DNA from: CBDDFS01 sp965227255
GTDB lineage: Bacteria > Bacteroidota > Bacteroidia > Flavobacteriales_E > Vicingaceae
Assembly (NCBI GenBank): GCA_965227255.1
Contig: CBDDFS010000002.1
Coordinates: 372,001 to 436,000 of the forward strand
DNA length: 64,000 bases
Direction of reading: 5' to 3'
Shown here: in pieces, positions 25,932-33,722 of the stretch
Layout of the letters: each line of letters begins with the position of its first letter
Position numbering within the stretch: position 1 is the first letter of the stretch
Translations under genes and position numbers: made by a program
The notes under the pieces: generated by a model
What the model was told of the DNA's origin: nothing
Database searches by the model: none
Seen by the model: only the letters and a program-made list of their open reading frames with translations

Positions 25932-26984
25932 TTACCATTTCCAGCCAATACCATTGGTTAAAACATAATCCGTTTCATTGCCTTCTACGGCTGGCTGATT
26001 ATCGTAGTTCACCGTAGTACCAACCCGGATATAAAAATCGAGGGGGAGGTCATATTTCAAATCGGCCCTCAAGTCAAAACGCCAACGGCCGTTTTCTGTA
26101 ATACTTGGATAAGCCGTGGCATTTAAAAAGAAGTCAAGATCTCCTATGTCGTAAATATTCAACTCAGTGCCTATGTAACCTTCAAAGGATCTCCGGTCAT
26201 TTGAGATCTGCTCAGAGTCTTCGCTGAAATTTTCAAGGTTGGCGGCCAAACCTACGCCAGCACCCCAATAAGCACGGTTTGATTTGAAGAAATATCTACC
26301 AAAACCACCTTTGAAGTTGCTCCTCAGATCAAGTGCCTGCTCAGTGTTTGAAAGGAATAATGCATCCAAACTTGCGTACCAGCCTTTGTAAAGATGGAAG
26401 CGATATCCAACACCGGCATCACCCCGTCGAATGTCATCAATGGAGTCCTGGGTTGAGAAAAGAAAGTTAGCATATGCATCCATCGACCACATGTCCTCCA
26501 GGTAACCAAATCTACTGTCCAGAGTTGTCTGTTCGAGATTGTTTGCCTTCGTCAGCGAATAGCCAAAATCCACCCTTGCGTACAATCTGCTCCAGAATCC
26601 TTTTTCGACCTCTTTTATGAAAACGAGATCCTTTTTAGGAATCTGGATGACTCCACCTTCGCTTCCATAAATCACAATTCGCTCATTCGAAATAGACCTG
26701 AAACTTCCGTTAATATGTGTGCCATCGTAAAGGCTTAGAAGAAAGTATCCGGAGGAATAGATCTCGCTGATATTCTTCCATTCGATCTTAAAGTCACTGC
26801 TCGAGTACTCAGTTTCAATGGTCAGGATCCCACGATCCATGGCTTTGATCTCACCAATGATTATATCATCGTTGATCAGGATGAGAGTGTCTTGCTGACT
26901 CTTGACACTGAAAAATGAAAAGAGAATAACAAAAAATGTGATTATCCTTATGAAAGGAATCTCTTTTAGAATTGTAGACGACAT
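25932..26984 (-). CDS. DUF481 outer-membrane protein
   Basis: 350 residues with a signal peptide ending near SVKSQ. Residues about 30-125 form a soluble beta-rich region (NDDIIIGEIKAMDRGILTIET, shortened here to DDIIIGEIKAMDRG). The rest alternates short strands with aromatic ends (FGYSLTKANN, GVGYRFHLYKGWYASL, GVGLAANLENF) and ends in NGIGWKW, typical of a beta barrel with a terminal aromatic residue. This is the DUF481 pattern; function is unknown, though salt or osmotic induction has been noted in relatives. A full TAnnTTTG box lies 19 bases upstream. Confidence 0.85.
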   Translation of the reverse strand: MSSTILKEIPFIRIITFFVILFSFFSVKSQQDTLILINDDIIIGEIKAMDRGILTIETEYSSSDFKIEWKNISEIYSSGYFLLSLYDGTHINGSFRSISNERIVIYGSEGGVIQIPKKDLVFIKEVEKGFWSRLYARVDFGYSLTKANNLEQTTLDSRFGYLEDMWSMDAYANFLFSTQDSIDDIRRGDAGVGYRFHLYKGWYASLDALFLSNTEQALDLRSNFKGGFGRYFFKSNRAYWGAGVGLAANLENFSEDSEQISNDRRSFEGYIGTELNIYDIGDLDFFLNATAYPSITENGRWRFDLRADLKYDLPLDFYIRVGTTVNYDNQPAVEGNETDYVLTNGIGWKW

Positions 26985-27003
26985 ATCGTGCAGATTTGGG
27001 AGG

Positions 27004-27011
27004 CAAAATTA
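27004..27011 (-). promoter_or_regulatory. Candidate -7 promoter box for the DUF481 gene
   Basis: Reads TAATTTTG on the minus strand, a full match to TAnnTTTG, 19 bases before the start at 26984. The surrounding 221-base region (26985-27205) otherwise shows only a hairpin at its far end. Confidence 0.4.
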
Positions 27012-27193
27012 GTATAAGAAAGGGGAGGATATTTAAAGAGTGGAGTCTTCTTCTGATCCATTTCCTTAAAATATCGTTTCTGGTTATTCGGAGATTTGGT
27101 TATCCGGTTATATGAATTAAATGGGATTTGAGAATCTCTGAGACTCTTCGCAAAATCTAATCCCCCATTTGGAAATACACAATCACACCAAAT

Positions 27194-27214
27194 ATTGATT
27201 AGATACTAATCAAT
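27194..27214. other. 9-bp perfect hairpin across a stop codon
   Basis: ATTGATTAG (27194-27202) pairs with CTAATCAAT (27206-27214) around a 3-base loop. The stem contains the TAG stop of the minus-strand gene at 27206. The AT-rich stem is weak and only scattered T residues follow, so it is at best a poor terminator. Confidence 0.35.
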
Positions 27215-27799
27215 TGTCATGCCCCATCCAAGTTCAGTGTACGTATCCCATCTTCCATTTTTATTGAAGATCAGATACCATTCTGATCCATTGCAACAGA
27301 CGGAATGATGAGCAAGTCCTACAAGTGCCGTTTTGCCATTTTTATCAATAACTACCCTCGAAATAGAGTAGAATCGTCTTTCCGATTGAATGGCATCCAC
27401 ATAAGTTAGTGTGTCAAGCTTAATTCCTTTGCGTTCCATGGCATTGACATGATGAATTCTTTCCTGAAGTCCTTTTGAATAGAAGCCTTCAACATCTATC
27501 TTGGATTGATCCCATATTACTTCTTCTTTATAGAATGTGTTGTTTTTTTCAATCAACTCCTGAATAAGATCTCTGCTAATTTCATTCGTATCTATTGAAT
27601 TCGCATTAAGTTTCAACATAAACCAATCGAGGTCGGCGCCAACTTCCTGGACATAAGATTGCTTTGACAAATAGACCTTGTCAATCTCATTATTCTTAGC
27701 ATAGGATTCGAGAAATTCATTTATCAGACTGTACTGCTCTGAAGATTGACCTAAAACGAAAACGGGTAAAAGAAGTAAAAAGAAAAAACTATGCTTCAT
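27206..27799 (-). CDS. Secreted protein of unknown function
   Basis: 197 residues with a clear signal peptide (MKHSFFFLLLLPVFVLGQSS), so it is periplasmic or exported. The mature part is charged and mixed alpha/beta. Near the C-terminus VVIDKNGKTALVGLAHHSVCCNGSEWYLIF is the best-ordered stretch, with an adjacent cysteine pair (VCCNG) and the typical beta-strand phrase for a small secreted domain, WYLIFNKNGRW. I recognise no family. It is last in a minus-strand group of small envelope proteins; 46 bases separate it from the small membrane protein upstream. Confidence 0.7.
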   Translation of the reverse strand: MKHSFFFLLLLPVFVLGQSSEQYSLINEFLESYAKNNEIDKVYLSKQSYVQEVGADLDWFMLKLNANSIDTNEISRDLIQELIEKNNTFYKEEVIWDQSKIDVEGFYSKGLQERIHHVNAMERKGIKLDTLTYVDAIQSERRFYSISRVVIDKNGKTALVGLAHHSVCCNGSEWYLIFNKNGRWDTYTELGWGMTID

Positions 27800-27845
27800 T
27801 GAATAATAATTAATACCGATTCACCAATTACCCGATTCCCCATTT

Positions 27846-28121
27846 CTACTCGTCCTTCTTTTTAACCTTCTCCTCAATTCTGTTCATGATCTTTTCCGCA
27901 AGTCGAATTGGCAGAGAAAAGAGAATTATTATCGGCAATCCAAATACGCCACCGATCAGAATAACACTGATAAGTCCCCTGATGGCCTTAGTCCAGTTTT
28001 CCGATTCCATTTGAGGTAGAACAAGTGTCTTCAACACGAAATACATGAAAAGCAGGTATATCCAAGCAATGGAGGAGTAGAGGTAAAACTTCTTGAAACT
28101 TTTATTTTTCAGATCCTTCAA
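27846..28121 (-). CDS. Small two-helix membrane protein
   Basis: 91 residues with two hydrophobic helices (about 11-31 and 45-70) between basic ends (KNKSFKKF; EEKVKKKDE), suggesting both termini are cytoplasmic. The only reasonable start is TTG at 28121, ten bases after the stop of the upstream gene; the first in-frame ATG would delete the first helix. No family is recognised. Spacing suggests cotranscription with the barrel-like protein at 28132. Confidence 0.55.
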   Translation of the reverse strand: MKDLKNKSFKKFYLYSSIAWIYLLFMYFVLKTLVLPQMESENWTKAIRGLISVILIGGVFGLPIIILFSLPIRLAEKIMNRIEEKVKKKDE

Positions 28122-28131
28122 ATCCTTAAGT

Positions 28132-28794
28132 CTAAAAAGAATATCCTAAACCGAAACTAAGCAAATATCCATGGAATGATAGATCTTCCAGAACAATCTG
28201 ATCAGGTCCTTTTTTGTTTTTCCAAATCGGTTTAGATACATCGTATTGACCCTCAAATTTACTGGATAATGACAGCCTGCCCAATATCATTCTGAATTCG
28301 ACTTTTGCCTTGGGTGCAAAGATGAAATTCTTGTATAGTGATTGATCCCCGCCCGACTTGCTATATCTGTATTTCCTGTTCCCAAGATTCAGTCCGAATT
28401 GAAGCATGAAATCAAAGACCGGATTTTTGGACAAAAAATCTGCGCCTCCCATGCAGACCGAAAGGAAACTCCCGTAAAATTCATGTTCATCACCATTGCT
28501 GGCCTTCTGTCTTTGTTTTACGAATTGATAATAGATTATATCACCGTCCCATTCAAAGGCAGATCGGGTCAAATTAAAACTCGATGAGAGCCCGACACCC
28601 CAGAAATTGGAATTTTGACTCATTGTAACCGCATGATCCGTTTCGATGCTCTGAACAAAATCACCTTCATCGATCAGATATGAAGTTCCATACAAAGCCT
28701 CGAGAACACCGTTCCCACTGACATGTTGAGCGCTGCAATAAGACCAAAAAGTCAAAGTGAACAAAAGAGCAATACTAGGTTTCACAATAACCAT
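28132..28794 (-). CDS. Putative outer-membrane beta-barrel protein
   Basis: 220 residues with a signal peptide (MVIVKPSIALLFTLTFWSYCSAQ). The mature part is a series of short amphipathic strands (FWGVGLSSSFNLTRSAFEW, cut to VGLSSSFNLTRS; MLQFGLNLGNRKYRY; KAKVEFRMILGRLSL) and ends with YLLSFGLGYSF. A C-terminal phenylalanine after alternating residues is the usual signal for outer-membrane barrel assembly. This suggests a small eight- to ten-strand barrel. Specific family and cargo are unknown. Confidence 0.65.
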   Translation of the reverse strand: MVIVKPSIALLFTLTFWSYCSAQHVSGNGVLEALYGTSYLIDEGDFVQSIETDHAVTMSQNSNFWGVGLSSSFNLTRSAFEWDGDIIYYQFVKQRQKASNGDEHEFYGSFLSVCMGGADFLSKNPVFDFMLQFGLNLGNRKYRYSKSGGDQSLYKNFIFAPKAKVEFRMILGRLSLSSKFEGQYDVSKPIWKNKKGPDQIVLEDLSFHGYLLSFGLGYSF

Positions 28795-28837
28795 AAAGGT
28801 ATATGAACAAGAACGAATTCGCTATTCTTTTATGATT

Positions 28838-29257
28838 CTAATGCTCAGAAATGTCTGCAATCAGAGTTCTGTATCCAACAGAAGTCAGCTCAATCTTTTC
28901 CACAGAAGGTAGGTTTGGTGAGTTGAAGTCTCCATGTTCATTGGTCAAAATGTGAAGTGTGTCGGTTGAATTGTAAATTTTTACCTGAACGAACATGGCA
29001 GGATCCATGGTTTCAACATTTGAAACTCTGCCAATGATTGAGGTATCGGAAAGGTGTTCTATGTTAAGATGAAATTCTTCCCCTACTACGCATCCATCTT
29101 TTTTCCCATCTCCATATTCCGGAATTCTGTCTACGATCAACTTATTGCATTTTTTACCCTTGATCTCTAATTCAGGTGGCGTTACGCTTTGACTTAAAAT
29201 TTCATAAGGGGCGAGAAAAGTCAAGAGTAAAATAAGAATCGGAATGAAATGTTTCAT
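28838..29257 (-). CDS. Secreted protein with carboxypeptidase-regulatory-like domain
   Basis: 139 residues, signal peptide MKHFIPILILLLTFLAPYE ending near ILSQ. The mature part ends in a CarboxypepD_reg-like beta sandwich: IIGRVSNVETMDPAMFVQVKIYN, then TLHILTNEHGDFNSPNLPS and IELTSVGYRTL (the common phrase for this fold is xGxF...LPS...V..xGY). Such domains occur as stand-alone small proteins or at the front of TonB receptors; no receptor follows here. Two cysteines (KKCNK, DGCVV) could form a disulfide. Function unknown. Confidence 0.75.
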   Translation of the reverse strand: MKHFIPILILLLTFLAPYEILSQSVTPPELEIKGKKCNKLIVDRIPEYGDGKKDGCVVGEEFHLNIEHLSDTSIIGRVSNVETMDPAMFVQVKIYNSTDTLHILTNEHGDFNSPNLPSVEKIELTSVGYRTLIADISEH

Positions 29258-29306
29258 GTCTTTTAAAGTTACGAACTTATCTAGAAATCAAGTAGAACAA
29301 GGCATT

Positions 29307-29822
29307 TCAATGAAGCTCGCACTCCTTCTGAACATTTTTATTCTTCCATTGAATCCAGTACTCCTCAAGACCTTCAGGTGTTGTTTTCAGATCGCTGATG
29401 TCGAGACTTTCTCCTTCTAACAAGGCACCTTGAAGCTGTTTCTTTCTGGACGATAATGCCGGAGTATGATTCCATCCACCCACATGATCGAAAGAAGTAT
29501 AAGCGTTGCACTTTTCATCAACTTGTTGAAAGGGGATTTTCAAATAGTAAATTACGTTGCCAGACCCCATTCCTTTTGTTGTCATTTCAATTTTGGAAAA
29601 ATCCACCTTTGAGTATTTACCTGACTTATAAAGCTCTTTCAGTTTGTCACCAACCTTCCACGACATCTCGTTCGAGAACTGATGAGCAACATCGGAACGA
29701 TTCACAAATTCCGGCCCGGTGTAAGTCCCTGAGCATCCGGAATCATCACATTCAACAGTACTTTGTTGTGCTATGGTAATGGATACCCATAACAGGAAGC
29801 ACATTGCAGCGAATAGCTTCAT
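29307..29822 (-). CDS. Secreted protein of unknown function, promoter within a repeat
   Basis: 171 residues from the ATG at 29822; the upstream in-frame ATG at 29846 would put the start inside the promoter-like box and the repeat. Signal peptide MKLFAAMCFLLWVSITIAQQ. The mature protein opens with a cysteine-bearing stretch (VECDDSGCSGTY), has a lysine-rich helical middle (VGDKLKELYKSGKYSKVD) and a later phrase TTKGMGSGNVIYYLKIPF. No known family is recognised. Its 5' end lies in copy 1 of a 105-bp tandem repeat carrying a perfect TAnnTTTG box four bases before the ATG. Confidence 0.7.
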   Translation of the reverse strand: MKLFAAMCFLLWVSITIAQQSTVECDDSGCSGTYTGPEFVNRSDVAHQFSNEMSWKVGDKLKELYKSGKYSKVDFSKIEMTTKGMGSGNVIYYLKIPFQQVDEKCNAYTSFDHVGGWNHTPALSSRKKQLQGALLEGESLDISDLKTTPEGLEEYWIQWKNKNVQKECELH

Positions 29823-29826
29823 TAGC

Positions 29827-29834
29827 CAAATATA
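29827..29834 (-). promoter_or_regulatory. Candidate -7 box in repeat copy 1
   Basis: TATATTTG on the minus strand, a full TAnnTTTG match, four bases before the ATG at 29822, so any transcript would be almost leaderless. Confidence 0.42.
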
Positions 29835-29947
29835 ACTCACATTCAAAACTCACTATTCTTTGCTCTGATCTCAAACTCAATCTGGGAAGTTGAATTCAGA
29901 GTGATGAGCAAGGAGTGTTAAGTTAGAATGCATTTCTTAGAATAAGC

Positions 29948-29955
29948 CAAATATA
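29948..29955 (-). promoter_or_regulatory. Duplicate -7 box in repeat copy 2
   Basis: The same TATATTTG as in copy 1, displaced by 121 bases. If active it gives the gene at 29822 a second promoter with a leader of about 120 bases that contains copy 1. Confidence 0.3.
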
Positions 29956-30053
29956 ACTCACATTCAAAACGCACTATTCCTTGCTCTGATCTCACACTCA
30001 ATGTGGGAAGTTGAATTCAGAGTGACGAGCAAGGAGTGTTAAGTTAGAAACAT

Positions 30054-30911
30054 CTATTTAGACTTTTCAACGAGGCTTTCCCTATATGCCGTTGGCGACA
30101 TTTCGTAGTGTGCGCTGAACGATTTTGAAAAATGTCCAAGGTCACTGAAGCCACATTCATAGCAGATATCGCTAATCCGATTTGATGGAATCGTCAGCAT
30201 GTCTGCCGCTTTTTCAAGGCGCTTCACTTTGATGTAGTGGGCCGGACTGTCATCAAAGACTTCCTTGAATTTTCTTTTAAAAGAGGAAAGACTCAGGTTC
30301 GTGATCAAGGCGAGATCTTCCAGCGCCAGATCATCGAATAAATGGGAGTGAATGATCTCCTTGAATGAATGATTGACGGGATTGAAAAGATCCTTAAGAA
30401 TGTCTTTGACCTGGTTCGATTCATCTGTGTTAACAAGTAATAAGATTAGTTCCTTGATCTTCAGAATGATGAGTTCTTCATTAATGAGGGATGGATTCTC
30501 AAAATAAAATACGAGGCTTTCAACGTATTTGGTGATCATGTCATCTACCTGGACTTTCTGAATGGTATTCCTGGTTTGTTGACCATCATCCCTGAGGAAT
30601 TCTGGCAGCTTATCTTCATAGACCATCTTCAAGACGTCAGGGTGAAAATGAACGGCCACAGCCTCAGAAGGTTTATCATCCGCATTTTGCAACCAGGTGC
30701 CGAGGTAGTTCCCGCACTTCATCACAACGCCCTCGTGTGAGTTCAACTTTTCAGATTGTGTCGCTCCATAAACCTTGCCATTTCCATTGACTGCATATAA
30801 GAAGCATGCTTCATTATGCATGGAGTTGTCGGCCCTGAATGGAGGAGTCAATACCACTCTCTCCAGAACGGGTTTCTGCAAAAGGTCGTACTGCTGGTGT
30901 TTGATGATCAT
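30054..30911 (-). CDS. AraC family transcriptional regulator
   Basis: 285 residues. The C-terminal 100 residues form the two-helix-turn-helix AraC domain: LEDLALITNLSLSSFKRKF for the first unit, RISDICYECGFSDLGHFSKSF for the second (abridged ICYECGFSDLGHFSKSF), ending SPTAYRES. The N-terminal about 170 residues (CFLYAVNGNGKVYGAT, KCGNYLGTWLQNAD) look like the cupin-like ligand domain seen in small Bacteroidota AraC proteins. Its ATG overlaps the stop of a methyltransferase gene by four bases, so the pair is translationally coupled. The ligand and target promoter are unknown; autoregulation is possible. Confidence 0.9.
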   Translation of the reverse strand: MIIKHQQYDLLQKPVLERVVLTPPFRADNSMHNEACFLYAVNGNGKVYGATQSEKLNSHEGVVMKCGNYLGTWLQNADDKPSEAVAVHFHPDVLKMVYEDKLPEFLRDDGQQTRNTIQKVQVDDMITKYVESLVFYFENPSLINEELIILKIKELILLLVNTDESNQVKDILKDLFNPVNHSFKEIIHSHLFDDLALEDLALITNLSLSSFKRKFKEVFDDSPAHYIKVKRLEKAADMLTIPSNRISDICYECGFSDLGHFSKSFSAHYEMSPTAYRESLVEKSK

Positions 30912-31702
30912 TTTCTGATTCCTTTAATGCTGTACATCATTGGGATCTTCCCCGACAAATGTTTGATTCTGTACATGTCTCTTCCTTCTTTCACTGTTTC
31001 CGAAAAACAATCATAGGGGGAGAAATCCTTTTCATCAAAATGTACAATCTCTATGCCATTCCCGAGTAGGGCTGACATAACTTCACCCAGGGAGTGGTTC
31101 CAGCCAACAGATTTGGAATTCACACCTGAATCCTTGTCTGCATAAGACCCTTCGTATTCTTCAACAATGGCTTCCTTGTTGAAATAAGAATAGGACACAG
31201 ACTTGAAGTTATCATCATACATCCACACTACAGGATGAAATTCCACGAAGACAAACTCACCACCATCCTTCAGGAAATGGGATACAATTCCGGCCCATTT
31301 GTCAAGGTCAGGAAGCCAGCCGATGGTGCCGTATGAAGTAAAAACAACATCGAATTTCTTGTTGAGCTTTTCCGGTAAAGAATAGACATCCGACTGGATA
31401 AATTCAGTTTTCTGACCACATTCTTCGGCAAGTCTTTTCGCGTATTCAATGGCCTTGTCTGACAGATCAATGCCCGTCACTTCAGCTCCCATTCTGCTCA
31501 GGGATATACTGTCCTGTCCAAAATGACATTGTAAATGAAGGACACTTTTACCTTGTATTTCACCCAACAAGTTGAGCTCCTCATCTTTCAGGGATAACTT
31601 CCCCTGCAGGAAGCTTTCCATGTCGTAGAAATCTGACTCTACATGACTTTCGAGTCGATCATTCCAGAGTTTCTTGTTAACGTCTAGATAATCCTCTTCC
31701 AT
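30908..31702 (-). CDS. Class I SAM-dependent methyltransferase
   Basis: 264 residues. The Rossmann fold is clear: motif I VLHLQCHFGQDSISLSR (G-poor variant of the E/DxGxGxG loop) at about 53-70, the acidic residue in VTGIDLSDKA, QSDVYSLPEKL, then FDVVFTSYGTIGWLPDL and the LKDGGEFVFVEFHP strand. The C-terminal third (GSYADKDSGVN, GWNHSLGEVMSALLGNGIEI) matches a widespread group of small-molecule methyltransferases. Its substrate is unknown. It is coupled to the AraC regulator by an ATGA overlap and starts one base after the small membrane protein stop. Confidence 0.9.
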   Translation of the reverse strand: MEEDYLDVNKKLWNDRLESHVESDFYDMESFLQGKLSLKDEELNLLGEIQGKSVLHLQCHFGQDSISLSRMGAEVTGIDLSDKAIEYAKRLAEECGQKTEFIQSDVYSLPEKLNKKFDVVFTSYGTIGWLPDLDKWAGIVSHFLKDGGEFVFVEFHPVVWMYDDNFKSVSYSYFNKEAIVEEYEGSYADKDSGVNSKSVGWNHSLGEVMSALLGNGIEIVHFDEKDFSPYDCFSETVKEGRDMYRIKHLSGKIPMMYSIKGIRK

Positions 31703-31703
31703 A

Positions 31704-31886
31704 TCAATTGGCTAGAAATGCGAAGGCGTCATAGACCATAATGGCGGGCCAGACAATGGCTTTGAGAAAGCCGAGAACACCCGACCAGAAACCCGTTGCA
31801 TTGCTTATGAAATATATAGCCGCACCAATGAAGCCCAATCCGTAAACGGCGCTATCGGGCCCTTTTTCTCTTATTACAGTTTTCAT
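31704..31886 (-). CDS. Conserved 60-residue membrane microprotein
   Basis: 60 residues beginning MKTVIREKGPDSAVYGLGFIG, here cut to MKTVIREKGPDSAVYG. There are two hydrophobic stretches (about 16-30 and 36-55). This is a small hypothetical protein I recognise as recurring across bacteria with nearly the same N-terminus, so it is a real gene despite its size. It precedes the methyltransferase by one base. Function unknown. Confidence 0.75.
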   Translation of the reverse strand: MKTVIREKGPDSAVYGLGFIGAAIYFISNATGFWSGVLGFLKAIVWPAIMVYDAFAFLAN

Positions 31887-31935
31887 AAAGAGTATTTTTT
31901 ATGAATGTAAAAAAGATAGATGAATTGAGACGCTT

Positions 31936-32319
31936 CTATTCGAGCTCCCTTTTCTCTAATACGTTGATCGAATAATTGATGAACAGACCTGAAAATACCA
32001 CACCAAAAACCGTAGGAATGGTCCAGAGAATATTGAAGTCCTCATTTTCTGTCATGATGATATAGACCTGAGCAGAACCGTATAGATAAATTCCGCAGGA
32101 AACGAGACCAAATACAGTGCCCCAGGCTTTTTTACTCAATAGTCCGGCACCCGCCAGCAAGGATAGTGGGGTTGCAAGTAGCAAATCTGCCAGAGGTAGT
32201 AGTTTTTTAATTATCTCACCTTCTTCCCAGATCGGACCCGTACCCCATGTAAATAAGCCTCCCACCAGAGCAAATATTCCGGTTAGGATAAAGAAAATAC
32301 CATATATCTTATTCTTCAT
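31936..32319 (-). CDS. Four-helix membrane protein of unknown function
   Basis: 127 residues with four hydrophobic segments (about 5-25, 42-62, 66-86, 98-118) and almost no soluble part, ending in a charged tail (LEKRELE). No family is recognised. It lies 49 bases before the microprotein gene and 69 bases after the GNAT gene, all on the minus strand, so it may be transcribed with either or on its own. Confidence 0.65.
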   Translation of the reverse strand: MKNKIYGIFFILTGIFALVGGLFTWGTGPIWEEGEIIKKLLPLADLLLATPLSLLAGAGLLSKKAWGTVFGLVSCGIYLYGSAQVYIIMTENEDFNILWTIPTVFGVVFSGLFINYSINVLEKRELE

Positions 32320-32388
32320 TTAAAGGTGGTCATTGAATTTCGATCGAGAAAGTTATTGATTTTAATTGCTGATAAAATCGCAGCATGA

Positions 32389-32916
32389 TCATTCTCTCCA
32401 GTAATGTTCTTTATTCATTGCATTCGCGCATTGAACCTTACCTGGATTGCTCTCGGTGTTGTTAATGCATTGAAACATCCAGGCATCTGCCCATTTTTCT
32501 GGCAATGTAAATGGGGCAGCATACCCTTTCTTTCCAGCGTCTTTTGCAAATCCGTAACGGGTATAATAGGAAGGATCTCCCAGAACAAACACCAAAACTG
32601 AACCGATTGCGGCGCATTGCCGGAGTCCTTCATCGATAAGAGATTTTCCAATTCCCCTTTCCTGAAAATCAGGGTGAACGGCAAGTGGGGCTAAAATATG
32701 ATGAAGGTCGTCCGAGCCTTCCACAATGGCTCTGGTAAACAGGATATGTCCTACCACTTTTTCATTTTCCTCCGCAATCATATTGATCATAGGCCAGGCG
32801 CTTTCATCGACCAGCAGATCATCCACCAGGACGGCCTCTTCTTTTTGTCCGAATGCAATTTCCAGAAGATCCAAGATTGCAGCATTGTCTTTTGAAGAAG
32901 CAGATCTGATATTCAT
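32389..32916 (-). CDS. GNAT family N-acetyltransferase (YhbS-like)
   Basis: 175 residues. MNIRSASSKDNAAILDLLEIAFG opens the fold, abridged RSASSKDNAAILDLLEIAF. The acetyl-CoA loop is LAVHPDFQERGIGKSLIDEG (Q/RxxGxG/A as QERGIG). FVLGDPSYYTRYGF is the typical COG3153 phrase after it. It transfers an acetyl group to a small amine or protein; the substrate cannot be read. Its ATG overlaps the stop of the upstream membrane protein by four bases. Confidence 0.9.
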   Translation of the reverse strand: MNIRSASSKDNAAILDLLEIAFGQKEEAVLVDDLLVDESAWPMINMIAEENEKVVGHILFTRAIVEGSDDLHHILAPLAVHPDFQERGIGKSLIDEGLRQCAAIGSVLVFVLGDPSYYTRYGFAKDAGKKGYAAPFTLPEKWADAWMFQCINNTESNPGKVQCANAMNKEHYWRE

Positions 32917-33722
32917 GACTGGGTATTTGAATTACTTTTTTCAAGAAAGATAAAATGTAGTATGGAAATAACTGAGATAATGGCAAAAATGAATGCCATG
33001 GAAGTATCTCCACTCATTTCAGTATTTCCTGCCATGATGATCATGGCCATGATTGCGATCGCCATTAAAACGATAAAAATCAATGCAGGTCCGGCGAGTA
33101 TCAGGCCCAGACTTTTTTTCTTAATCAGCAACCAGGTTATAATGAGGAACATGGGTAGAACGAATGAAATGTCGAGCACATGTACCGGATTTGACAAGAG
33201 CCCACTTTCTATGATGCTATAAGGAGTCGAGCCATTTATAAGAGCGGGAATAATTTCTGATAACCAGACGAAGTAAAAGAGTATGGCAACAAATGCCAGG
33301 AAAATGCTTGTTGATTTCATCGTCATGGACCTGATTGGCATAGTCGGACTGCTTTCCTTAAAATCAAAAATCAGAGAATAAACCAATGCGTAAAAGGATA
33401 GTCCAAGAATAATGCAATAGACCAAAAAAAGTGAATTGAAATGAAGAGCAAAAGCATAAATGCAGAAAGAATAAACGAGGTATATCATGCAGCCTAGCCA
33501 TATTGACTTCCAGACTTTCCTTTTTTTGTAAGAAAAATAGCCAGAAAGGAGTATAAGAGGACTTATGAAATATAGATTCACCACATCCTGAGCCAGTGCC
33601 TGGATCTTATAAATTTCAGTTTCTTGAGCATAAATACTTTCAATATACAGACCACAGCATGACTGAATAATCAGTAACATGACTAGTGGTAAAGAAAAGA
33701 ATAGAAAGCCTTTATCTTTCAT
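32913..33722 (-). CDS. Polytopic membrane protein of unknown function
   Basis: 269 residues with about eight hydrophobic segments spread evenly over the length and short loops, no signature motif, C-terminus KSNSNTQS. The stop overlaps the start of the GNAT gene by four bases (ATGA), and the start overlaps the end of the TPM-domain gene by 11 bases, so the three (TPM protein, this, GNAT) are probably translated from one mRNA. No transporter or enzyme family is recognised. Confidence 0.65.
   Translation of the reverse strand: MKDKGFLFFSLPLVMLLIIQSCCGLYIESIYAQETEIYKIQALAQDVVNLYFISPLILLSGYFSYKKRKVWKSIWLGCMIYLVYSFCIYAFALHFNSLFLVYCIILGLSFYALVYSLIFDFKESSPTMPIRSMTMKSTSIFLAFVAILFYFVWLSEIIPALINGSTPYSIIESGLLSNPVHVLDISFVLPMFLIITWLLIKKKSLGLILAGPALIFIVLMAIAIMAMIIMAGNTEMSGDTSMAFIFAIISVISILHFIFLEKSNSNTQS

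Larger units (their letters stand above)
29824..30049. repeat. Tandem 105-bp repeat, two copies, with inverted symmetry
   Basis: Copy 1 is 29824-29928 and copy 2 is 29945-30049, separated by 16 bases (period 121). I count five mismatches over 105 bases. Within each copy, CCTTGCTC (copy 1: CTTTGCTC) faces GAGCAAGG, and CTCTGA faces TCAGAG, so each unit can fold as an imperfect hairpin. Copy 1 ends two bases before the start of the secreted-protein gene at 29822, and copy 2 ends five bases from the AraC gene stop. Each copy carries TATATTTG on the minus strand. It looks like a recent local duplication or a small palindromic intergenic element. Confidence 0.9.

Noticed and set aside
27000..27205. 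Hidden RNA or small gene in the 221-base gap
   Set aside because: No start with a plausible frame, no structured RNA motif and only the promoter box and hairpin already listed.
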